Origin: an uncultured Prevotella sp. | GTDB lineage: Bacteria; Bacteroidota; Bacteroidia; Bacteroidales; Bacteroidaceae | NCBI GenBank assembly: GCA_934215545.1 | Contig: CAKQAD010000031.1 | Span: 1-15,708 of the forward strand | Length of the DNA: 15,708 bases | Reading direction: 5' to 3' | Shown here: in pieces, positions 1 to 6,317 of the stretch | How positions within the stretch are numbered: the stretch's first letter is position 1 | Layout of the letters: each line of letters begins with the position of its first letter | Made by a program: the position numbers and the translations under genes | The notes under the pieces: generated by a model | What the model was told of the DNA's origin: nothing | Databases searched by the model: none | What the model saw: the letters and a program-made list of their open reading frames with translations, nothing else

Positions 1-68
1 GCCTCAACTGTAGAACGGAAAACGAAACGACCGATACGGCCAAATCCGTTAATACCAATTTTAATCAT
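1..68 (-). CDS. gap: Glyceraldehyde-3-phosphate dehydrogenase, N-terminal fragment (cut by window edge)
   Basis: The first 22 codons are present, reading leftward from an ATG at 68-66; the rest lies outside the window. The peptide begins MIKIGINGFGRIGR, the Rossmann-fold glycine motif (GxNGFGRIGR) that opens bacterial GAPDH and binds NAD(P). The enzyme oxidises and phosphorylates glyceraldehyde-3-phosphate to 1,3-bisphosphoglycerate in cytoplasmic glycolysis. The identity comes from this motif and its position at the extreme N-terminus; the catalytic cysteine cannot be seen. The gene is divergent from mscL, and its likely promoter lies about 140-170 nt upstream, giving a long leader of roughly 135 nt. 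Confidence 0.9.
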   Translation of the reverse strand, partial: MIKIGINGFGRIGRFVFRSTVE

Positions 69-206
69 TTTACTTTACTTTTATTTAAAGGGTTAATGTT
101 ATATCTTTTGTCCGTCAGAGTTGCTTTGGTTCAGCCCGTTTTTTCTTGCTAATGAGGCATAGAAGCGTAAAAACCTCCACATCCTTAGGATTTTTCCTTT
201 TTAATG

Positions 207-237
207 CTGCAAAGATAATAAATAATTTCTAAATTTG
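207..237 (+). promoter_or_regulatory. Predicted promoter of mscL
   Basis: TAAATTTG (230-237) matches the -7 consensus TAnnTTTG. CTG (207-209) lies 20 nt upstream in the -33 position. The expected start is near 244, about 52 nt before the mscL ATG. The -33 match is imperfect (CTG rather than TTG). Confidence 0.5.
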
Positions 238-240
238 CAG
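210..240 (-). promoter_or_regulatory. Predicted promoter of gap
   Basis: Read on the minus strand, TATCTTTG (plus 210-217) matches the Bacteroidetes -7 consensus TAnnTTTG. CTG (plus 238-240) lies 20 nt upstream where a TTG-like -33 element is expected. Transcription would start near 204, leaving a leader of about 135 nt before the gap ATG. This is a pattern match only. The site is almost wholly superimposed on the mscL promoter on the other strand. Confidence 0.5.
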
Positions 241-295
241 AGAATTTTTGTATTAAATAATTTAAAAAATATACCAACTTAGAAAATATTGTTTT

Positions 296-721
296 ATGAG
301 TAAAATTCTGAATGATTTTAAGGCTTTCGCCATGAAGGGAAATGCAGTGGATATGGCTGTGGGTGTCATTATTGGTGGTGCATTCGGCAAGATAGTGTCG
401 TCGATTGTCAACGACATCATTATGCCTCCTATAGGCTGGATCATTGGTGGTGTTAACTTCAGCGACTTGAAGATGGAGTTGCCCTCGGTGAAGCTTGGGT
501 CGGAGACTATGCAGGCTGCCACCATCAACTATGGTGCTTTCATACAGACTATTATCGACTTCGTAATCATTGCCTTTTGTGTGTTCTTGCTTGTGAAGGG
601 CATCAGCAAATTGTCGAATATAAAGAAAAAGGAAGAGGAAAAGTCGGCGCCTGCCGAACCAAAGCCTACAAAAGAGGAATTGCTTCTTACAGAGATACGC
701 GACTTATTGAAAAACAAATAA
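296..721 (+). CDS. mscL: Large-conductance mechanosensitive channel MscL
   Basis: This 141-residue protein is the inner-membrane emergency valve that opens under membrane tension and releases solutes during hypo-osmotic shock; it works as a homopentamer. The family hallmark is clear: an amphipathic N-terminal helix (residues 1-13), then [20 protein letters not shown] leading into the pore-lining first transmembrane segment (about 14-45). A periplasmic loop follows, then the second transmembrane helix (about 80-103) and a charged KKKEEEK linker ending in the short helix [10 protein letters not shown] typical of the MscL C-terminal bundle. The length is normal for the family. It is divergently transcribed from gap, with a TAnnTTTG-type promoter upstream. 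Nothing is missing or broken. Confidence 0.97.
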   Translation: MSKILNDFKAFAMKGNAVDMAVGVIIGGAFGKIVSSIVNDIIMPPIGWIIGGVNFSDLKMELPSVKLGSETMQAATINYGAFIQTIIDFVIIAFCVFLLVKGISKLSNIKKKEEEKSAPAEPKPTKEELLLTEIRDLLKNK

Positions 722-878
722 GTTTATTGTTCTGCCAATAAGTTGCACAACTATTTTGGAGATTTTTGGAAAATCGCCGACCGTTTTTAGTTTGCTTCAG
801 TGCTATTTACCCCGTAAAAACTAATAATGTGGTCAGACAACCGATTTGGGTTTAATATAACAAAAATGCCAAGACATT

Positions 879-1280
879 ATGAAAAGACTAATGATTATTG
901 CTGCCGTTGTGGCGCTGTTATGTGCCTGCCAGGAGAGCCTGGAGCAGCGGGCGCAGCGTGAGGCTCGTGAGTATACGGCAAAGTATTGCCCCACCCCAGT
1001 CGACAACCATACCCGCACTGACAGTGTGGTTTTCGACATGACCACTCGCACCTATCATTACTATTGTTCTGTGGTTGATATTCTTGACAATGAGGAGGTG
1101 TTTGCCCTAAACCGCGACAAAATGGCGGCTTCGTTGCTGAAGCTTGTTAGGGAGAATACAGGGTTCAGAGGCTTTAAGAAAGCGGGATTTTCGTTTGCAT
1201 GGACCATCAGGTCGGAAAAGGATCCTAAGAAGGTGTATTTTAATAAAGTATATACACCCAGCGAATATAACAACCAATAA
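879..1280 (+). CDS. Small lipoprotein of unknown function
   Basis: This 133-residue protein has a lipoprotein signal: MKR, a hydrophobic stretch of about 11 residues, then LCAC with Cys17 as the expected lipidated residue after signal peptidase II cleavage. The mature part is hydrophilic with no further membrane segment. It contains an aromatic patch (TYHYYCSVVD, about residues 58-67) and a basic C-terminal half. I do not recognise a family. It is probably anchored in the outer or inner membrane facing the periplasm. It stands 157 nt behind mscL and converges with the TSCPD gene, so it is probably a single transcription unit; I found no convincing -7 box. The last codons form the left arm of a strong hairpin. 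Confidence 0.75.
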   Translation: MKRLMIIAAVVALLCACQESLEQRAQREAREYTAKYCPTPVDNHTRTDSVVFDMTTRTYHYYCSVVDILDNEEVFALNRDKMAASLLKLVRENTGFRGFKKAGFSFAWTIRSEKDPKKVYFNKVYTPSEYNNQ

Positions 1281-1300
1281 TGTATTATTTCGCTGGGTGT
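1254..1300. terminator. Hairpin between convergent genes, possible bidirectional terminator
   Basis: ACACCCAGCGAA (1254-1265) and its exact reverse complement (1289-1300) form a 12-bp stem around a 23-nt loop. The stem sits where the rightward lipoprotein gene and the leftward TSCPD gene converge. Neither side has a long T-tract, so it is weaker than a canonical intrinsic terminator. The left arm and the stop codon of the lipoprotein gene lie inside the structure. Confidence 0.5.
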
Positions 1301-1320
1301 TTCTGCTGTGCTGCATGGCA

Positions 1321-1572
1321 TTAATATCCCATTTCAGCAAGTGCCTTTGCCAACTGGTCGGGGCAGCTTGTAGATTTGGCACCGCATGTTATGCCTTCAA
1401 GTGTGCGCCTCACATCTGTTGCTTTCTTGCCTTGTGCAAGGGCGCAGATGCCTTTAAGGTTGCCATTGCACCCACCAAGAAATGAAATGTGCTGCACCAC
1501 GCCATTGTCGCTGACATCTATTGATATCATTCGGCTGCATGTGCCGCATGTAGTATAATCGATATGCTTCAT
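1321..1572 (-). CDS. TSCPD domain-containing small protein (TIGR03905-like)
   Basis: This 83-residue protein carries the literal TSCPD signature at residues 68-72 and conserved cysteines at C9/C12 (TCGTCS), C35 (GGCNGN), C63 and C70. The architecture matches the TIGR03905 four-cysteine family, related to the TSCPD domain found at the C-terminus of some B12-dependent ribonucleotide reductases. The function of the stand-alone family is not established. The cysteines suggest metal or redox chemistry (inference). The start ATG at 1572 is followed by MKHIDYTTCGTC, which fits the family's short N-terminus. It lies 190 nt downstream of yebC but is separated from it by a terminator, so it is probably transcribed on its own. 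Confidence 0.88.
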   Translation of the reverse strand: MKHIDYTTCGTCSRMISIDVSDNGVVQHISFLGGCNGNLKGICALAQGKKATDVRRTLEGITCGAKSTSCPDQLAKALAEMGY

Positions 1573-1660
1573 TATGTATATCCTATATATTTATGTATGG
1601 ACTTTATATATGTTATGAAAAGTAATATGGAAAAGCGTTATCGGGCTGCTCCATCAAACA

Positions 1661-1691
1661 AAAAAGCGACTCTTTCATAGAGCCGCTTTTT
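1661..1691 (-). terminator. Intrinsic terminator downstream of yebC
   Basis: Arms 1661-1673 and 1679-1691 form a 13-bp stem with a 5-nt loop. The single plus-strand mismatch (A1669/C1683) becomes a G-U wobble in the minus-strand transcript, and the 3' arm ends in TTTTT followed by TGTTTG. This indicates termination of leftward transcription. It lies about 70 nt beyond the yebC stop codon. Confidence 0.85.
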
Positions 1692-1762
1692 GTTTTATAC
1701 TTTATATGAAAGCACCAGCCCGTCATCATTGACAAATTGCACTGGTGAGCTCTCAAAAGATA

Positions 1763-2506
1763 TTATTCTGCAGGCGCCTCTTCGGGCTTCATATTAGTGT
1801 ATACATTCTGCACATCGTCGAAATCCTCCAGGCGCTCCACCATCTTATCAATAGTAGCACGTGCGTCGGCATCGACATCCTTCAGGTCGTTAGGCACGTA
1901 GGTAAACTCACCACCGATATCCTCGAAGCCCTGTTCCTCAAGGAATTTCTGTATCTGTGCATATTGCTTCACGTCGTCGCCATAGATTGTGATAGTGCCC
2001 TCCTCCTCGTCTTCATCATATTCGTCTTCTACGCTGAAGTCGATGAGTTCGAGAATAAGCTCCTCCATGTCGATATTGTCGTGCTTTTTGAATGTGAACA
2101 CACACTTATGATCGAACAGATACGACAGAGAGCCGGTGGTGCCGAGTGTGCCATTAAACTTATTGAACACTGAGCGCACATCGCCCACTGTTCGTGTGGT
2201 GTTGTCGGTAAGCGTGTCGACAAACACAGCTATGCCGTGAGGGCCATATCCCTCATATGTCACTTCCTTGTATTCGCTCTGGTCTTTGCCCATAGCATTC
2301 TTGATTGCACGCTCAATGTTGTCCTTGGGCATGTTCTCACGCTTACATGTGGCGATGATTGAACGCAGTGATGGGTTGTTTTCTGGTTCAGGTCCGCCTG
2401 CCTTCACTGCAATGGCAATCTGCTTGCCCAATCGTGTGAAGGTTTTTGCCATGTGTCCCCAACGCTTCAATTTAGTTGCTTTACGATATTCAAATGCTCT
2501 TCCCAT
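1763..2506 (-). CDS. yebC: YebC/PmpR-family protein
   Basis: This 247-residue protein is full length for the widespread YebC/PmpR/TACO1 family. Members are annotated as transcriptional regulators; more recent work links them to relief of ribosome stalling, including at proline-rich stretches. Family features are visible throughout: N-terminal MGRAFEYRK and FTRLGKQI, then NPSLRSIIATCKRENMPKDN, the strongly conserved YEGYGPHGIAVFV, and DNTTRTVGDVRSVFNKF with GSLSYLF. An acidic middle section (EDEYDEDEEEG) is followed by a C-terminal domain ending in VERLEDFDDVQNVYTN. It lies 63 nt downstream of pheT with no promoter or terminator visible between them, so the two are probably co-transcribed. A terminator follows. 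Confidence 0.95.
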   Translation of the reverse strand: MGRAFEYRKATKLKRWGHMAKTFTRLGKQIAIAVKAGGPEPENNPSLRSIIATCKRENMPKDNIERAIKNAMGKDQSEYKEVTYEGYGPHGIAVFVDTLTDNTTRTVGDVRSVFNKFNGTLGTTGSLSYLFDHKCVFTFKKHDNIDMEELILELIDFSVEDEYDEDEEEGTITIYGDDVKQYAQIQKFLEEQGFEDIGGEFTYVPNDLKDVDADARATIDKMVERLEDFDDVQNVYTNMKPEEAPAE

Positions 2507-2569
2507 AATGGAGTGATAATTTGTTTATTTTATTTGTTTTGTTTGTTTCTTGTTGCCAGCCTATATGGC

Positions 2570-5032
2570 TTATCGCAGTTCTGCCCCCAGTTTCGATTTG
2601 AGGTTGGCAATGAGTTTGCTCATCATTGCCTCTATCTGCTTGTCGTTTAGCGTCTTCGTCTCGTCTTGCAGTATAAAGTTCACGGCGTAGCTCTTCTTGC
2701 CAGCAGGCAGATTTTTGCCCTCATACACATCAAACAGTTCCACGCTCTTGAGCAGTTTCTTCTCTGTTTGTCGTGCTATCTGCTCTATCTGTTCAAACTG
2801 CACGTTCTTGTCTATGAGCAGTGCCAGGTCGCGGCTCACTGCAGGATATTTGCTTATGTCATGATAGAGCACCTCGTTTTTCTTGATGGCACGCATCACA
2901 TTGTTCCAGTTTATGTCGGCAAAGAACACCTCTTGGCTTATGTCGGCCTGCTTCAGCAGCTTATGGCTCACCGTACCGAGCTCGCAGAGCACCTTGCCAC
3001 TGCGTGCCTTCAGTGCCATTGCCTTACCAAAGATATTATTTTCGGAACTCTCTGTGAGCACTGTTGTTGGGTGCACACCCAATCGTGTAAAGATGTTAAG
3101 CACATAGGCTTTGAGTTCGTAGAATGTCGACTGCTCGTCGGCGTGTGCCCATGAGCCTTCTATTCGCTTTCCGGTGAGCCACATGCCCAAGTGCAACTCT
3201 TCAGTATATGCTTTTATTGGGTCTTCGTCGTTCTTGTTGGCTGGTGAGTAGTGATAGCAATTGCCAAACTCGAAGAAGCGCAAATTGGAGCTCTTGCGGT
3301 TCACGTTGCGGCAGATGCTTTCCAAGCCACCAAAGAGCAGTGTCTGACGCATCACACTAAGGTCGGAACTCAGCGGGTTCATCAGCTTCACGGTGGTGTC
3401 GTTGGTGTAGACATTAAGGTCGGTATAATATGCTGCTTTAGTGAGAGAATTGTTGAGTATCTCACGGAATCCACATCCCACCAACTGCTCTCCAACCACA
3501 TTCTGTAGGTGGTTTACCTTGTCGGCTTCGCCTAAAACTGTGAGCGAACTCTTAAGCTGTGTCGGTATCTCTACATTATTATATCCATATATACGCAGAA
3601 TGTCTTCCACGACATCGCAAGGACGTTGCACATCAACACGATATGCTGGTACATCGATCAGAAGTCCGGTGTCGGTCGACGATAGTACTTTCATGTCGAG
3701 GCTCTCTACGATAGAGCGAATCATGTCGTGGCCAATTTCCTTGCCTATAAGACGGTCGACATATTCATAGTCGAGTTGTACTGTTGTGTCGGCAATTGGC
3801 TCCGGATAAACATCATTTATCTGCATGCTCACCTTGCCTCCTGCCAACTGCTTGCACAATATTGCAGCCTGCTTCAGAGCATAGATGGTGCCATTAGGGT
3901 CGATGCCACGCTCAAAGCGATAGCTTGCATCGGTGCTCAAGCCATGACGGCGTGCACTTTTGCGTATCCATGTAGGGTGGAAGTAGGCGCTCTCAAGCAC
4001 CACATTAGTGGTGGTGCTGTAGGTGCCACTGCCCTTGCCGCCGAATATGCCTGCTATGCACATTGGCTCTTCGGCATTGCAGATGCTCAGGTCATGTGTG
4101 CCAAGTGTGTGCTCCTCGCCATCGAGTGTTACAAACTTTGTGCCTTCTGGCTGTGTACGCACCACTATCTTTCTGCCTTTCACCATGTCGGCATCGAAGC
4201 AGTGCATTGGCTGACCATAGGCCATCATCACATAGTTGGTTATGTCGACTATGTTATTGACAGGGCGCAAGCCTATAACCTTGAGCTTGTCCTGAAGCCA
4301 TTCAGGGCTTTCCTTCACCTCACATCCTGTGATGCTCACACAAGCATAGCGCTTGCATGCCTCATGGTTTTCTATCTCAACATCTATTGGCATGTCGTTG
4401 TTGTCGACCACGAATTCGTCGCAGCTTGGGCGATGCAAAGATGTATTATGCCCGTTGCGCTTAAGCCAGGCATAAAGGTCGCGTGCCACACCCCAATGGC
4501 TGAGTGCATCTGAACGGTTGGCAGTGATGTCTATCTCGATGAGCCAGTCGCTCTCTACGTGATAATATTCTGCAGCTGACTGACCCACTGATGCATCTTC
4601 AGGAAGCACAATGATGCCATCGTGACTTGTACCCACACCAATCTCGTCTTCGGCACAAATCATACCGAAGCTGTCTACGCCACGCAGTTTAGATTTCTTT
4701 ATTACGAATTCCTTGTCGCCATCGTATAGCACGCATCCCAAGTCGGCCACAATCACCTTCTGTCCTGCTGCTACATTTGGCGCGCCACATACTATCTGCT
4801 GTGGTGTTTCACGGCCAAGGTCTACTGTTGTTATATGCAAGTGGTCTGAATTAGGGTGCACCTCGCAAGTTAAAACCTTGCCTACGTACAGTCCCTTCAG
4901 TCCTCCCTTTATGGTCTGTACCTCTTCAAGAGCGTCTACTTCGAGTCCGCATGATGTCAGTGCATCGGCAGTTTGCTGCGGTGTAAGGTCGAAATCGACA
5001 TACTCTTTAAGCCATTTATATGAAATCTCCAT
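2570..5032 (-). CDS. pheT: Phenylalanine--tRNA ligase beta subunit
   Basis: At 820 residues this is a complete bacterial-type PheT, the beta subunit of the cytoplasmic (alpha-beta)2 enzyme that charges tRNA-Phe. Domains in order are the N-terminal MEISYKWLKEYVDFDLTPQQ, an EMAP-type tRNA-binding domain (about 40-150, with VGKVLTCEVHPNSDHLHI), and the B3/B4 editing region (about 210-380, with DITNYVMMAYGQPMHCFDAD). Next come the B5 domain (about 400-470), a catalytic-like core (about 480-690), and a C-terminal FDX-ACB anticodon-binding domain (about 725-820, from YPAVSRDLALLID). pheS is not adjacent. A good TAnnTTTG promoter sits directly upstream, and yebC follows in the same direction. The start at 5032 gives the canonical N-terminus. 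Confidence 0.98.
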   Translation of the reverse strand: MEISYKWLKEYVDFDLTPQQTADALTSCGLEVDALEEVQTIKGGLKGLYVGKVLTCEVHPNSDHLHITTVDLGRETPQQIVCGAPNVAAGQKVIVADLGCVLYDGDKEFVIKKSKLRGVDSFGMICAEDEIGVGTSHDGIIVLPEDASVGQSAAEYYHVESDWLIEIDITANRSDALSHWGVARDLYAWLKRNGHNTSLHRPSCDEFVVDNNDMPIDVEIENHEACKRYACVSITGCEVKESPEWLQDKLKVIGLRPVNNIVDITNYVMMAYGQPMHCFDADMVKGRKIVVRTQPEGTKFVTLDGEEHTLGTHDLSICNAEEPMCIAGIFGGKGSGTYSTTTNVVLESAYFHPTWIRKSARRHGLSTDASYRFERGIDPNGTIYALKQAAILCKQLAGGKVSMQINDVYPEPIADTTVQLDYEYVDRLIGKEIGHDMIRSIVESLDMKVLSSTDTGLLIDVPAYRVDVQRPCDVVEDILRIYGYNNVEIPTQLKSSLTVLGEADKVNHLQNVVGEQLVGCGFREILNNSLTKAAYYTDLNVYTNDTTVKLMNPLSSDLSVMRQTLLFGGLESICRNVNRKSSNLRFFEFGNCYHYSPANKNDEDPIKAYTEELHLGMWLTGKRIEGSWAHADEQSTFYELKAYVLNIFTRLGVHPTTVLTESSENNIFGKAMALKARSGKVLCELGTVSHKLLKQADISQEVFFADINWNNVMRAIKKNEVLYHDISKYPAVSRDLALLIDKNVQFEQIEQIARQTEKKLLKSVELFDVYEGKNLPAGKKSYAVNFILQDETKTLNDKQIEAMMSKLIANLKSKLGAELR

Positions 5033-5066
5033 TATAATGTTTTTTAAGTATACTCAAAACTTGGCG

Positions 5067-5098
5067 CAAAATTAATAATTTTTGTGCACTTAAGCAAA
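5067..5098 (-). promoter_or_regulatory. Predicted promoter of pheT
   Basis: On the minus strand TAATTTTG (plus 5067-5074) matches the -7 consensus TAnnTTTG, and TTTG (plus 5095-5098) is a full -33 match 20 nt upstream. The start would be near 5061, giving a leader of about 29 nt. A second TAATTTTG copy (5095-5102) overlaps the -33 element. Confidence 0.65.
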
Positions 5099-5172
5099 AT
5101 TATAGCATTAAAGTTTGTGTGACTGCACACTTGGCATATACTGCCGTCATCTACATTCACCACTATCAGCTA

Positions 5173-5198
5173 TTGCAATTGATTGTTTGCAATTGATT
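5173..5198. repeat. Two tandem copies of TTGCAATTGATT
   Basis: TTGCAATTGATT occurs at 5173-5184 and again at 5187-5198, 14 bp apart, in the 195-nt gap between the acyltransferase gene and pheT. Each copy contains the palindrome CAATTG. The repeat is short and may be chance in AT-rich DNA. It lies about 75-100 bp upstream of the pheT -33 box. Confidence 0.5.
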
Positions 5199-5227
5199 TA
5201 TATGTTATTATCTATTGCCAACTGCTG

Positions 5228-6304
5228 CTATATCTTTATGTAGATGCGGCGTCGATAGAGCACATAGCCCCACATGCCCACAAAGCCCACCATCAGGAAT
5301 GAATAGACAAAGGAGGTGAAGGCATTGTCGCCTGCCACCGATGCTAGCCAGCCATAGCATACATCATGCAATGGCGTGCCTCCCACTGTGACCCAATACA
5401 TAAAGATGTCTGTAAGTTCGCCAAGGGCATAACAGAATAGAGGATTGACTCCGAACACAAGGAATGGTGTCTGTGGAAATCGTGCAGACTTTACGTCTAT
5501 TATCAAGGCGAGTAGCACAAGCATGAGCAGCGATAAGCCACATGTCACGAACACATAGGTTGCCGACCAGATTTTCTTGTTAAGCGGTATATCCTCAGCA
5601 AGGAGCAATCCTGAAAACAGCATCAATATTGCCACTATCGTCATGTTGTTGATACGCGATTGTAGGGTAGTCTTTGCCAATGCCATGCTGCCCACGCAAT
5701 AGCCAATCATAGTGTGGGCTATGCTTGGCAGGGTGCTCAAGAAGCCTTCGGGGTCTAATCCATGTTCCACATACATGTGGTTGGTGCCCAAGAGGCATGT
5801 GTCTACCCTCACAAGGATGTTTGCCTGCCCACTGTCGTAGCCGCCACACATCAGCGTGAGCGTGGCATAGCCGCCAAGCAGAACGGCAATAATGGCAGGA
5901 AACCACCTGTTGTTGATACTTACGGCGAGCAGCGACACCACAAAATAGCAGATGGCAAAACGCTGCAACACTCCCATGATGCGTAGTTGCGACAAAGGTG
6001 GGCAGTGTGCCGAAAGATAGTTAAGTGCCAAGCCTATGGCAAAGAGTGTGATGCTACGGCGCAACACCTTAACAAAGAATGTGGCGGACCACCGAAACTG
6101 ATATTTACGCAGTGATATATATGTGGTAACGCCCATTATAAACAAGAAGCATGGAAACACCATATCTGTGAGTGTCATGCCATTCCAGTCGGCGTGGAGC
6201 AATGGGCGCCACACGCAATTCCACGAGCCTGGGCTATTAACCAAAATCATAAGGATTATGGTCATGCCACGAAGCACATCTAACGACGACAAACGGTTAT
6301 TCAT
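5228..6304 (-). CDS. NagX/HGSNAT-like multipass membrane acyltransferase (DUF5009/COG4299)
   Basis: This 358-residue, very hydrophobic protein has about 9-10 predicted membrane segments and belongs to the family of bacterial NagX and heparan-alpha-glucosaminide N-acetyltransferase. The N-terminal motif RLSSLDVLRGMTI (4-16) and the segment HADWNGMTLTDMVFPCFLFI (37-56) are characteristic. His37 aligns with the histidine thought to carry the acetyl group in human HGSNAT, and Asp47 with the conserved aspartate of the D-FP-FIMG motif. Such proteins are proposed to pass acetyl groups across the inner membrane to amino sugars; the substrate here is unknown. It starts 13 nt after the RND permease, suggesting co-transcription with the pump. 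It is intact. Confidence 0.85.
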   Translation of the reverse strand: MNNRLSSLDVLRGMTIILMILVNSPGSWNCVWRPLLHADWNGMTLTDMVFPCFLFIMGVTTYISLRKYQFRWSATFFVKVLRRSITLFAIGLALNYLSAHCPPLSQLRIMGVLQRFAICYFVVSLLAVSINNRWFPAIIAVLLGGYATLTLMCGGYDSGQANILVRVDTCLLGTNHMYVEHGLDPEGFLSTLPSIAHTMIGYCVGSMALAKTTLQSRINNMTIVAILMLFSGLLLAEDIPLNKKIWSATYVFVTCGLSLLMLVLLALIIDVKSARFPQTPFLVFGVNPLFCYALGELTDIFMYWVTVGGTPLHDVCYGWLASVAGDNAFTSFVYSFLMVGFVGMWGYVLYRRRIYIKI

Positions 6305-6317
6305 ATCTACTTATATT

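Noticed and set aside
724..775. Two small hairpins after mscL (724-741 and 761-775)
   Set aside because: Each is a 6-bp AT-rich stem without a directly following T-tract; not distinguishable from chance.
1144..1485. A 113-codon plus-strand ORF overlapping the lipoprotein gene end and antisense to the TSCPD gene
   Set aside because: It conflicts with two well-supported genes and crosses the terminator-like hairpin; its composition is not protein-like.
3728..4513. A 261-codon plus-strand ORF opposite pheT
   Set aside because: It lies entirely antisense within the unmistakable pheT coding sequence, has low-complexity Cys/His/Ala-rich composition, and resembles no family.
5111..5132. Possible terminator between the acyltransferase gene and pheT
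   Set aside because: The stem is only 5 bp (GTGTG/CACAC) with no adjacent T-tract; too weak to annotate.
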